Source: Pseudomonas frederiksbergensis (GTDB lineage Bacteria; Pseudomonadota; Gammaproteobacteria; Pseudomonadales; Pseudomonadaceae). From it: a stretch of DNA of 64,000 nt. The notes under the pieces were generated by a model. That model worked only from the letters and a program-made list of their open reading frames with translations. It had not been told where the DNA came from and made no database searches. The position numbers and the translations under genes are program-made. Positions within the stretch are counted from its first letter, which is position 1, and every line of letters begins with the position of its first letter. The DNA lies in NCBI RefSeq assembly GCF_003732705.1, contig NZ_MOBR01000040.1, positions 372,001-436,000 on the forward strand, written 5' to 3'. Below are positions 36,145 through 44,220 of the stretch, piece after piece.

Positions 36145-37473
36145 ATGCAGCTCACACGCATTGCCCAGACGCTTTTGCTCACCCTCGCGGTGGGTCACGC
36201 CAGCGCCGCAACGCTGGATAGCGCCCGCGAACAAATCGCCGCGCAGTCCAAAGCGCTTGAGCCGGAACTGCTGGAAACCCGCCGCGATATCCACGCGCAC
36301 CCGGAGCTGGGCAACACCGAAAAACGCACCGCAGAACTGGTGGCCAAGCAACTGCGGGCCATGGGCCTGGAGGTCAAGACCGGCGTCGCGCGCACTGGCG
36401 TGGTCGCCATCCTCAAAGGCGCCCTGCCCGGCCCGACCGTGGCCCTGCGCGCCGACATGGATGCGCTGCCGGTCAAGGAAGTCTCGGACCTGCCCTTCGC
36501 CTCGAAAGCCAAAGGCACCTACCTCGATAAAGAAGTCGACGTGATGCACGCCTGCGGCCACGACGCCCACGCCGCCATCCTGCTCAGCACGGCGAAAATC
36601 CTCACCGGCATGCGCGACACCTTGCCTGGCACCGTGGTGTTCTATTTCCAGCCCGCCGAAGAAGGCCCGAGCGACTTCATCCCAGACGGCAAAAACACCT
36701 GGGGCGCGAAAATGATGATCGAGGAAGGCGTGATGAAATCGCCGAAGCCGGACGCGGTCTTCGGCCTGCACGTGTGGGCTGGTGTCCCCGCCGGCCAGAT
36801 CGCCTACCGCCCCGGCCCGACCCTGGCCAGCTCCGACGACCTGCGCATCAAGATCCTCGGCAAACAAACCCATGCCGGTCGCCCCTGGGATGGCATCGAC
36901 CCGATCACCGTCGGCGCGCAAACCATCGTCGGCCTGCAAACTGTGGTCAGCCGCCGCACCGACATCTCTTCTTATCCGTCAGTGGTCAGCATCGGCACCA
37001 TCAACGGCGGCACCCGTTACAACATCATTCCCGAGTCCGTGGACATGACCGGCACCATCCGCTCCTACGACTACGGCATCCGTCAGAAACTGCATGCCGA
37101 CGTGCGCCAGACCGTGGAAAAAATCGCCGAGAGCGGTGGCGCGAAGGCTGAAGTGACGATCATCGAGAAATACGACCCGACGATTAATAACCCGGCGCTG
37201 ACCGAGAAAATGCTGCCGACCCTGCGCTGGGCTGCTAAGGATGACGTGGTGCAAGGGCCGCTGGTGGGTGGCGCGGAGGACTTCTCGTTCTATGCCAAGG
37301 AAACGCCGGGGCTGTTCGTGTTTCTCGGGGTCACGCCGCGGGACCAGGACATGAGCAAAGCGGCGCCGAATCATAATCCGGGGTTCTTTGTGGATGAGTC
37401 GGCGTTGGTGGTTGGGGTGCGGACGCTGGCTTCGTTGGCGACTGACTATCTGTATGCCAATGCCAAGCCTTGA
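36145..37473 (+). CDS. Periplasmic M20 amidohydrolase (hippurate/IAA-amino acid hydrolase type)
   Basis: The 442-residue protein has a signal peptide ending in ASAA and the M20D peptidase motifs. These are RRDIHAHPELG at about 46-56, LRADMDALPV with a metal ligand, HACGHDAHAAILL with the paired histidines, FQPAEEG with the catalytic glutamate, and GAEDFSFYA at the end. Such enzymes cleave N-acyl amino acids. Periplasmic location is inferred from the signal peptide. The gene stands alone, downstream of the MscS gene and convergent with the GntR gene. Confidence 0.9.
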   Translation: MQLTRIAQTLLLTLAVGHASAATLDSAREQIAAQSKALEPELLETRRDIHAHPELGNTEKRTAELVAKQLRAMGLEVKTGVARTGVVAILKGALPGPTVALRADMDALPVKEVSDLPFASKAKGTYLDKEVDVMHACGHDAHAAILLSTAKILTGMRDTLPGTVVFYFQPAEEGPSDFIPDGKNTWGAKMMIEEGVMKSPKPDAVFGLHVWAGVPAGQIAYRPGPTLASSDDLRIKILGKQTHAGRPWDGIDPITVGAQTIVGLQTVVSRRTDISSYPSVVSIGTINGGTRYNIIPESVDMTGTIRSYDYGIRQKLHADVRQTVEKIAESGGAKAEVTIIEKYDPTINNPALTEKMLPTLRWAAKDDVVQGPLVGGAEDFSFYAKETPGLFVFLGVTPRDQDMSKAAPNHNPGFFVDESALVVGVRTLASLATDYLYANAKP

Positions 37474-37498
37474 GATGTTTGTTGTTGGGTGGGGCCCC

Positions 37499-37575
37499 AT
37501 CGCGAGCAAGCTCGCTCCCACAGTGGTTTTGTGAACGACACAGACCCAATGTGGGAGCGAGCTTGCTCGCGATGG
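37499..37575. repeat. REP doublet, family B
   Basis: The arms CGCGAGCAAGCTCGCTCCCA and TGTGGGAGCGAGCTTGCTCG flank a loop of about 30 bp between the convergent M20 and GntR genes. Confidence 0.9.
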
Positions 37576-37595
37576 GCATGACGCGGTCTTCCCTG

Positions 37596-38309
37596 CTAAA
37601 CCACATCAACCCCCACGTGAATCGCATCATGCCGCCAAAACTCCAGGTCACAATCGATCAACCGCTCATGCTGATCGTAATTGACCCGGGCAATCCGTAA
37701 TCCCGGGCTACCCACTGACACCCGAAGTGCCGCCGCAGCATCCACCGACAACGACGTCGGCACGATCTCGAACCTCACCCGCCCATAGTGCAAATCGTAG
37801 TGCCGCGCATACAGCTCGGTGATCGACTGATTCAGATCGAAGTCGAGAATCCCCGGGAAATACTGCGGATTCAAATAGTGCTCCACATACAACACCAGCC
37901 GCCCATCAATGCGCCGGGCACGGCAAATCTGGATCACGCTGGACAACGCCGGCAACTGCAACCAGGCACACACCGCCGCCGACGCCGGTTGCAAGCGCGC
38001 TGAAATCACCTCGGTGGACGGCACCCGCCCCTGGGCGCTGACCATCGCGTGAAAGTGGCTGCGCTGCATCAGGTTGTAGGCCAGGCGCGGCGGCGAGACG
38101 AACCAGCCCCGGCGCTCTTCGCGATAAATCTGACCCTGCGCTTCCAACTGCAACAACGCCTCGCGCACTGTAATCCGTGTGGTACCGAACAACTCACTGA
38201 GCTTGCGCTCGGCCGGCAACTTGCTGCCCGCCGCCAACAGACCGTGGTCGAGTTGTTCTTGCAGCACCTGGCCAATGGCTGTCACCGCTTTCGTTGCCTC
38301 ATCGCGCAT
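37596..38309 (-). CDS. GntR/UTRA transcription regulator (HutC/PhnF type)
   Basis: The 237-residue protein has an N-terminal winged-helix GntR domain (about 8-70, with LPAERKLSELFGTTRITVREAL) and a C-terminal UTRA ligand-binding domain (about 90-230). It is the HutC-like subfamily, which includes PhnF. It is divergent from the ABC operon starting at 38671 and probably controls it. TAGACCA-type sites lie just before its own start and just before the operon. I choose the ATG at 38309; a TTG one codon upstream is an unlikely alternative. The ligand is unknown. Confidence 0.9.
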   Translation of the reverse strand: MRDEATKAVTAIGQVLQEQLDHGLLAAGSKLPAERKLSELFGTTRITVREALLQLEAQGQIYREERRGWFVSPPRLAYNLMQRSHFHAMVSAQGRVPSTEVISARLQPASAAVCAWLQLPALSSVIQICRARRIDGRLVLYVEHYLNPQYFPGILDFDLNQSITELYARHYDLHYGRVRFEIVPTSLSVDAAAALRVSVGSPGLRIARVNYDQHERLIDCDLEFWRHDAIHVGVDVV

Positions 38310-38322
38310 CAACGTTACCTAT

Positions 38323-38336
38323 CTGGACTAGACCAG
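38323..38336. promoter_or_regulatory. Operator-like site CTGGACTAGACCAG
   Basis: This 14-bp interrupted palindrome lies 14 bp upstream of the GntR start codon. It shares CTAGACCA with the site at 38614 and resembles the inverted repeat reported for PhnF-type regulators. It would suit autoregulation. Confidence 0.55.
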
Positions 38337-38504
38337 CACTGTTTCGGGGCAGAACCCTACGGCAAAACCGGTTCATTTCAACATTCTGCAAGCCTAGGCA
38401 GTGCAGATGACTGAGAGATGACAGCTGCCCAACGGTCATGCCGAACGGCGGTGAAAACCTTGCAATACATCGGCCAAGTGCCTTGCCCTGCGGGGCTCTG
38501 ACCA

Positions 38505-38511
38505 TGGTCTA
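38505..38511. promoter_or_regulatory. Half-site TGGTCTA
   Basis: A single inverted half-site of the proposed UTRA operator lies midway in the 361-bp divergent region. On its own it is weak evidence. Confidence 0.25.
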
Positions 38512-38598
38512 CGCTTACCGGGCACCCACCAATTGCGGGCAAATAAATGTCCTGCCGGGCGACCACCGACATGAAAGTGTCATCCAGTCCCCTTAAAT

Positions 38599-38625
38599 TG
38601 GCTCAGGTATTGCTGACCTAGACCA
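38599..38625 (+). promoter_or_regulatory. Possible sigma-54 promoter overlapping a UTRA operator
   Basis: TGGCTCAGGTATTGCT (38599-38614) has GG and GC ten bases apart, as in RpoN promoters. TGACCTAGACCA (38614-38625) follows at once, at the place of the expected transcription start, where a bound repressor would block initiation. The first ATG of the operon is 45 bp downstream. Confidence 0.45.
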
Positions 38626-38670
38626 ACACAACCGCAATCGCAGCGTTGAAAACGCCCAAAGGAGCTTCGG

Positions 38671-39738
38671 ATGAAACAGCTTTTCCTGGCATCACTGTTA
38701 GGCTCGACCATTGCCATGTGCACCGCCGCCATGGCTGCTGATACGGATTTGAAAACTTTGGAAGCCGCTGCGAAAGCGGAAGGCGCCGTCAACAGCGTCG
38801 GCATGCCCGATGACTGGGCCAACTGGAAAGGCACCTGGGATGACCTGGCCAAGAATTACGGCCTGAAACACATCGACACCGACATGAGTTCAGCCCAGGA
38901 AATCGCCAAGTTCGCTGCGGAAAAAGACAACGCCAGCGCCGACATCGGCGACGTCGGTGCCGCCTTCGGCCCGATCGCGGTCAAGCAAGGCGTGGTGCAA
39001 CCGTACAAGCCAAGCACCTGGGCACAAGTCCCGGACTGGGCCAAGGATAAGGACGGCAACTGGGCCCTGGCCTACACCGGCACCATCGCGTTCATCGTCA
39101 ACAAAAAGCTGCTGCACGGTTCCGAAGCCCCAACCAAATGGGCTGACCTCAAGACCGGCAAATACAAAGTCTCCATCGGTGACGTAAGCACCGCCGCCCA
39201 GGCCGCGAACGGTGTTCTGGCTGCTGCTTACGCGAATGGCGGCGACGAGAAAAACCTGCAACCTGCCCTGCTGTTGTTCGCGGACATCGCCAAGCAAGGT
39301 CGTCTGTCGATGGCCAACCCGACCATCGCCACCATGGAAAAAGGCGAGATCGAAGTCGGCGTGGTCTGGGACTTCAACGGCCTGAGCTACAAAGCCAAGA
39401 TGGCCAACCCGGATGACTACGTCGTGCTGATTCCGTCCGACGGTTCGGTAATTTCCGGCTACACCACCATCATCAACAAATACGCGAAGAACCCGAACGC
39501 CGCCAAGCTGACCCGCGAATACATCTTCAGCGACGCCGGCCAGATCAACCTGGCGCGCGGCAACGCCCGTCCGATCCGCGCCGAGCATCTGCAACTGCCG
39601 GCCGAAGTCAAAGCCAAGCTGCTGCCGAACGAGCAGTACAAAGGCGTGACCCCGATCAAGGACGCGGATGCATGGGAGAAAACCTCCAAGGCCCTGCCGC
39701 AGAAGTGGAACGAAGAAGTCATCGTAGAAATGAAGTAA
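38671..39738 (+). CDS. ABC importer periplasmic binding protein
   Basis: The 355-residue protein has a signal peptide (MKQLFLASLLGSTIAMCTAAMAA) and is a type II periplasmic solute-binding protein of the iron/polyamine/phosphonate-like (SBP_bac_6/PotD) group. Landmarks are DIGDVGAAFGPIAVKQGVVQPY, YTGTIAFIVNKKLL and VVWDFNGLSYKAK. It delivers a ligand to the permeases encoded at 40702 and 41534. AAAGGAG precedes the ATG. Conserved ligand residues cannot be assigned without alignment. Confidence 0.88.
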   Translation: MKQLFLASLLGSTIAMCTAAMAADTDLKTLEAAAKAEGAVNSVGMPDDWANWKGTWDDLAKNYGLKHIDTDMSSAQEIAKFAAEKDNASADIGDVGAAFGPIAVKQGVVQPYKPSTWAQVPDWAKDKDGNWALAYTGTIAFIVNKKLLHGSEAPTKWADLKTGKYKVSIGDVSTAAQAANGVLAAAYANGGDEKNLQPALLLFADIAKQGRLSMANPTIATMEKGEIEVGVVWDFNGLSYKAKMANPDDYVVLIPSDGSVISGYTTIINKYAKNPNAAKLTREYIFSDAGQINLARGNARPIRAEHLQLPAEVKAKLLPNEQYKGVTPIKDADAWEKTSKALPQKWNEEVIVEMK

Positions 39739-39746
39739 TGCTTCAT

Positions 39747-39859
39747 CTGTAGGAGCAAAGCTTGCTCGCGATGCAGGCAACTCGGTCTTCCAGATGGAGC
39801 CAACTCGGTCTTCCAAATGACCGAGTTGATACCATCGCGGGCAAGCCTTGCTCCTACAG
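39747..39859. repeat. Hybrid REP doublet with internal 15-bp duplication
   Basis: The left arm is the TAGGAGCAAAGCTTGCTCGC type and the right arm is GCGGGCAAGCCTTGCTCCTA, so the two ends come from different REP subtypes. The loop has CAACTCGGTCTTCCA twice (39778-39792, 39801-39815) and an inverted ACCGAGTTG after them. It lies inside the operon, between the binding-protein gene and the phosphatase-like gene. Confidence 0.85.
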
Positions 39860-39898
39860 ATTTCGCTGATATTTAATGTTTTGCGGAGTTTTGCCCCT

Positions 39899-40705
39899 AT
39901 GAAGCACAACGTCATCCTTGTCGTGCTCGACGGCCTCAATTATGAAGTCGCGCGCCACGCCATGGGGCACCTGCAGGCTTACGTCGGCGCAGGACGCGCA
40001 GCGCTCTACAAACTGGAATGCGAACTGCCGGCCCTGTCCCGACCGCTGTATGAATGCATCCTGACCGGCGTTACGCCGATCGACAGCGGCATCGTCCACA
40101 ACAACGTCTCGCGCCTGTCCAACCAGCGCAGCATCTATCACTACGCCCGCGACGCCGGCCTGACCACCGCTGCGGCGGCCTATCACTGGGTCAGCGAGTT
40201 GTACAACCGCTCACCGTTCGTGGAGGCTCGGGATCGTCACACTGACGACCCGACGCTGCCGATCCAGCACGGGCATTTCTACTGGAGCGATCATTACCCC
40301 GACTCGCACCTGTTCGCCGACGCGGAAAACCTGCGCCTGCGCCACGCGCCGAACTTTTTGTTGATACACCCCATGAACATCGACGACGCCGGGCACAAGC
40401 ACGGCCTCGACACCCCGCAATACCGCAACAGCGCGCGCTTTGCCGATATCTTCCTCGCGGATTACCTGCAACGCTGGCTCGATGCCGGTTACCAGGTGCT
40501 GGTGACCGCCGATCACGGCATGAACAACGACCGCTCCCACAACGGCCTGTTGCCGGAAGAACGCGAAGTGCCGCTGTTCGTCCTCGGCGATGCCTTCAGC
40601 TTCGACGCCGGCGCCGCACCGAAACAGACGGAGATCTGCGGCACCGTCTGCGAACTGCTGGGTGTGGCCCACGACAAACCTGTGTGCCGGGAGCTGCTCA
40701 AGTGA
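39899..40705 (+). CDS. Alkaline phosphatase-superfamily hydrolase in the ABC operon
   Basis: The 268-residue protein resembles nucleotide pyrophosphatase/phosphodiesterase-type members of the alkaline phosphatase superfamily. Metal-binding landmarks are VVLDGLN (Asp11), a Ser/Thr nucleophile region PALSRPLYECILTG at about 44-57, HPMNIDDAGHKHG, and TADHGMNNDRSHNG. It has no signal peptide, so it should act in the cytoplasm on an imported phosphoester or phosphonate. Its stop overlaps the permease GTG start (GTGA), so it is part of the transporter operon. Confidence 0.85.
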   Translation: MKHNVILVVLDGLNYEVARHAMGHLQAYVGAGRAALYKLECELPALSRPLYECILTGVTPIDSGIVHNNVSRLSNQRSIYHYARDAGLTTAAAAYHWVSELYNRSPFVEARDRHTDDPTLPIQHGHFYWSDHYPDSHLFADAENLRLRHAPNFLLIHPMNIDDAGHKHGLDTPQYRNSARFADIFLADYLQRWLDAGYQVLVTADHGMNNDRSHNGLLPEEREVPLFVLGDAFSFDAGAAPKQTEICGTVCELLGVAHDKPVCRELLK

Positions 40706-41547
40706 ATTCCATCATCCGCGGCAAATGGCTGGCAGCGTTATGCCTGGTGCCCTTCGCGCTGTTCTTTATCGTGTTCGAAATCGCCCCGCTAGTCTGGGTG
40801 ATGATCAACAGCCTGCAATCGGAAGAGTTCGGCTGGGGCATCGAAAACTTCACCAAGATCTTCAGTTCGAAGTTCTATTTGCAGGCGATCCAGTACAGCC
40901 TTGAGATCAGTTTCTGGTCCAGCGTATTCGGGATCATCATCGCGGTGCTCGGCGCCTATTCCCTGCGCCGGGTCGACTCGAAACTGCGCAACTTCGTCAA
41001 CGCCTTCGCCAACATGACCAGCAACTTTGCCGGCGTGCCTTTGGCCTTCGCCTTCATCATTCTGCTGGGCTTCAACGGCAGCTTCACGATCATGCTGAAG
41101 CAGGCCGGGATCATTCAGGATTTCAACCTGTACTCGAAAACCGGCCTGATCATTCTCTACACCTACTTCCAGATTCCCCTCGGCGTGCTGCTGCTCTACC
41201 CGGCCTTCGATGCGTTGCGCGAAGACTGGCGCGAGTCCGCCGAACTGCTCGGTGCCAGCGGCTGGCAATTCTGGCGACACATCGGTTTGCCGGTGCTGAC
41301 CCCGGCGCTGCTCGGCACCTTCGTGATCCTGCTGGCTAACGCCCTCGGCGCCTACGCCACGGTGTATGCCCTGACCACCGGTAACTTCAACGTGCTGCCG
41401 ATCCGCATCGCGGCGATGGTCTCCGGCGACATTTCCCTCGATCCGAACCTGGCCAGTGCCTTGGCCGTGGTGCTGGTGGCGTTGATGACCCTGGTGACCA
41501 TCGTGCATCAGTTGCTGTTGAAGAGGAGCTACCATGTCTCGCGCTGA
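40702..41547 (+). CDS. ABC importer inner-membrane permease 1
   Basis: The 281-residue protein has six transmembrane helices and the binding-protein-dependent permease signature EAA-like loop RESAELLGASGWQFWRHIGLPVL at about 180-202. It belongs to the PotB/CysT-like group. It starts at a GTG at 40702 overlapping the previous stop, and its end overlaps the second permease by 14 bp, which shows tight coupling. Confidence 0.92.
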   Translation: MNSIIRGKWLAALCLVPFALFFIVFEIAPLVWVMINSLQSEEFGWGIENFTKIFSSKFYLQAIQYSLEISFWSSVFGIIIAVLGAYSLRRVDSKLRNFVNAFANMTSNFAGVPLAFAFIILLGFNGSFTIMLKQAGIIQDFNLYSKTGLIILYTYFQIPLGVLLLYPAFDALREDWRESAELLGASGWQFWRHIGLPVLTPALLGTFVILLANALGAYATVYALTTGNFNVLPIRIAAMVSGDISLDPNLASALAVVLVALMTLVTIVHQLLLKRSYHVSR

Positions 41548-42334
41548 ATTAGGGCCAGTCGGTGTCTACCACCGGGTCGTGGTGTATCTGCTGTTTGCCA
41601 TTCTGTTGCTGCCGCTCGCCGGCACGCTGATCTACTCGATTGCCAGCAGTTGGTCGGCGACCATCCTGCCCAGCGGCTTTACCTTCAAATGGTATGTGCA
41701 ACTGTGGAGCGATCCGCGCTTTCTGCATGCTTTCGGGCAGTCGCTGCTGGTGTGCGTCGGCGCGCTGATTCTGTCGGTGGTGCTGATTCTGCCGCTGCTG
41801 TTCGTGGTGCATTACCACTTCCCGAAACTCGACGCCTTGATGAACATCCTGATCCTGCTGCCCTTCGCGGTGCCGCCGGTGGTGTCGTCGGTGGGGTTGC
41901 TGCAACTCTACGGTTCCGGGCCGTTTGCGATGGTGGGGACGCCGTGGATCCTGATCGGTTGCTACTTCACCGTGGCGCTGCCGTTCATGTACCGGGCGAT
42001 CACCAACAACCTGCAAGCGATCAACCTGCGCGACCTGATGGACGCCGCCCAACTGCTCGGTGCCAGCACCTTTCAAGCGGCGTTCCTGGTGGTGCTGCCG
42101 AACCTGCGCAAAGGCTTGATGGTGGCGTTGCTGCTGTCGTTCTCGTTCCTGTTCGGCGAGTTCGTGTTCGCCAACATCCTCGTCGGCACCCGCTACGAAA
42201 CCCTGCAGGTCTACCTCAACAACATGCGTAACAGCAGCGGCCATTTCACCAGTGCGCTGGTGATTTCCTACTTCTTCTTTGTGCTGGTTCTGACCTGGGC
42301 GGCCAATATCTTGAACAAGGACAAAAGCGAATGA
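41534..42334 (+). CDS. ABC importer inner-membrane permease 2
   Basis: The 266-residue protein has six helices and the EAA-type loop LMDAAQLLGASTFQAAFLVVLPNL at about 172-195, as in PotC-like permeases. It pairs with the product of 40702 to form the transmembrane channel. AAGAGGAG precedes the ATG, and its stop overlaps the ATPase start by 4 bp. Confidence 0.92.
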   Translation: MSRAELGPVGVYHRVVVYLLFAILLLPLAGTLIYSIASSWSATILPSGFTFKWYVQLWSDPRFLHAFGQSLLVCVGALILSVVLILPLLFVVHYHFPKLDALMNILILLPFAVPPVVSSVGLLQLYGSGPFAMVGTPWILIGCYFTVALPFMYRAITNNLQAINLRDLMDAAQLLGASTFQAAFLVVLPNLRKGLMVALLLSFSFLFGEFVFANILVGTRYETLQVYLNNMRNSSGHFTSALVISYFFFVLVLTWAANILNKDKSE

Positions 42335-43320
42335 GCTATGTCAGCGTCCAACACCTTCAGAAAAACTACGCAGGCACCACGGTGTTCAGCGACATCAACT
42401 GCGAGATCCAGAAGGGCGAATTCGTCACCCTCCTCGGCCCGTCCGGTTGCGGCAAGTCCACCCTGCTGCGTTGCATCGCGGGGCTGACCTCAGTGGATGG
42501 CGGCAAAATCCTGCTCGATGGCGTCGATATCGTGCCGCTGAGCCCGCAGAAACGCGGAATCGGCATGGTATTCCAGAGCTACGCGCTGTTCCCGAACATG
42601 ACCGTGGAGCAGAACGTCGCCTTCGGTTTGCGCATGCAAAAGGTCAATGCCGACGACAGCCACAAGCGCGTCGCCGAAGTGCTGAAACTGGTGGAGCTGA
42701 ACGACTTCGCCGCGCGTTATCCGCATCAACTTTCCGGCGGCCAATGCCAGCGGGTGGCCCTGGCCCGTTCGCTGGTTACCCGTCCACGGCTGTTGTTGCT
42801 GGATGAACCGTTGTCGGCCCTGGATGCGCGGATTCGCAAACACCTGCGCGAACAGATCCGTGCGATCCAGCGCGAACTGGGCCTGACCACAATCTTCGTC
42901 ACACACGATCAGGAAGAAGCCCTGACCATGTCTGACCGGATTTTCCTGATGAATCAGGGAAAGATCGTACAAAGCGGCGATGCCGAGACCCTTTACACCG
43001 CGCCGGTGGATGTGTTCGCCGCCGGTTTCATCGGCAACTACAATCTGCTGGACGCCGACGCCGCCTCGAAGCTGCTGCAACGACCTGTTACCCATCGCAT
43101 CGCGATTCGCCCGGAAGCCATCGAACTGAGCCTCAACGGCGAACTCGATGCGCAGATCCGCAGCCACAGCCTGTTGGGTAACGTGATTCGCTACCGGGTC
43201 GAAGCCCGGGGCGTGGAACTGGTGGTGGATGTGCTCAACCGCTCGGCGGCCGATCTGCACCCCGATGGTCAGCGCCTGGCACTTTCCATCGATCCGACGG
43301 CCCTGTGTGAGGTGGCTTGA
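42331..43320 (+). CDS. ABC importer ATPase
   Basis: The 329-residue protein has the Walker A motif GPSGCGKST at about 37-45, Q-loop FQSYALFPN, ABC signature LSGGQCQRVALARS, Walker B LLLLDEPLSALD and switch histidine TVFVTHDQ-like (TIFVTHDQ). A C-terminal TOBE-like domain (about 240-329) follows. This is the PotA/CysA-type ATPase of importers. It completes the transporter of the operon 38671-44087. Confidence 0.94.
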   Translation: MSYVSVQHLQKNYAGTTVFSDINCEIQKGEFVTLLGPSGCGKSTLLRCIAGLTSVDGGKILLDGVDIVPLSPQKRGIGMVFQSYALFPNMTVEQNVAFGLRMQKVNADDSHKRVAEVLKLVELNDFAARYPHQLSGGQCQRVALARSLVTRPRLLLLDEPLSALDARIRKHLREQIRAIQRELGLTTIFVTHDQEEALTMSDRIFLMNQGKIVQSGDAETLYTAPVDVFAAGFIGNYNLLDADAASKLLQRPVTHRIAIRPEAIELSLNGELDAQIRSHSLLGNVIRYRVEARGVELVVDVLNRSAADLHPDGQRLALSIDPTALCEVA

Positions 43321-43321
43321 G

Positions 43322-43413
43322 CAGCGGCAAGCTTCAAGCTGCCAGCTTCAAGTTGTAGACTGCTGACCACCTAAATTCACGCTTGCAGCTTCAAGCTTGT
43401 CGCTTGAAGCTGT
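43322..43413. repeat. AAGCTTCAAGCT-type repeat, family 3
   Basis: Several overlapping copies of GCTTCAAGCT and its complement occur, including a stem AGCTTCAAGC/GCTTGAAGCT around TTGTC at about 43387-43411. It lies between the ATPase and HAD genes and could weaken read-through. Confidence 0.75.
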
Positions 43414-43433
43414 TCTCGAAGAGAACCGCCCTA

Positions 43434-44087
43434 ATGGCTTTGGCAATTTTTGATCTGGACGAAACCCTGATCCACGGCGACTGCGCCACCCTCTGGAGCG
43501 AGCAGATGGGCCGCTTGGGCTGGGTCGATCCTGAATCGTTCATGCGGCAGAACAACGAACTGATGGACGCCTACAGTCACGGCAAACTGCGGATGGAGGA
43601 CTACATGACCTTCAGCCTGGAACCGATGATCGGCCGCACCCCGGAGGAGGTCGACCACTTGGTAGGCCCATGGGTCGAAGATTTCATCGAACCGATTATC
43701 TTCAGCGACGCCACCAAAACCATCGCCGCCCACCGCAAGGCTGGCGACCGGATCCTAGTGATCTCGGCGTCGGGCACGCACCTGGTCCGACCGATTGCCG
43801 ATCGCCTCGGCATCGACGAAATTCTCGGCATCGAACTGGAAGTGGCCCATGGTGTTTACAGCGGTCACACCGTCGGCACGTTGACCTACCGCGAAGGCAA
43901 GATCACCCGGTTGCTGGAGTGGCTGGATGCCGAAGAGGAAAACCTCGAAGGCGCGAGTTTCTACTCGGACTCACGCAATGACTTGCCGTTGTTGCTGAAG
44001 GTGGACTTCCCGCACGTGGTGAACCCGGATCCGGTGTTGCTGGAACATGCCGAAAAGGCAGGCTGGCCGATCCACCTCTGGAAATAA
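43434..44087 (+). CDS. HAD-IB family phosphatase
   Basis: The 217-residue protein has HAD motif I AIFDLDETLIHGD (Asp8, Asp10), motif II VISASGTH, and motif IV SDSRNDLPLL. The cap and overall layout are those of subfamily IB, which includes SerB-like phosphoserine and phosphorylcholine phosphatases. It is cytoplasmic. It follows the ABC operon by 113 bp containing a repeat, so it may be cotranscribed or have its own promoter. With the phosphatase-like protein at 39899 it points to phosphate release from the imported compound. Confidence 0.85.
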   Translation: MALAIFDLDETLIHGDCATLWSEQMGRLGWVDPESFMRQNNELMDAYSHGKLRMEDYMTFSLEPMIGRTPEEVDHLVGPWVEDFIEPIIFSDATKTIAAHRKAGDRILVISASGTHLVRPIADRLGIDEILGIELEVAHGVYSGHTVGTLTYREGKITRLLEWLDAEEENLEGASFYSDSRNDLPLLLKVDFPHVVNPDPVLLEHAEKAGWPIHLWK

Positions 44088-44096
44088 ACTCCACCT

Positions 44097-44202
44097 GATC
44101 GTTCCCACGCTCTGCGTGGGAATGCATCAATGGACGCTCTGCGTCCGATTTGGGACGCAGAGCGTCCCGGGCTGCATTCCCACGCGGAGCGTGGGAACGA
44201 TC
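44097..44202. repeat. Inverted repeat element, family 2
   Basis: A third copy of the GATCGTTCCCACGCTCTGCG element lies here, ending with its complement, between the convergent HAD and quinone reductase genes. Confidence 0.85.
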
Positions 44203-44220
44203 ATTGTGTGGCCCAGTGAA

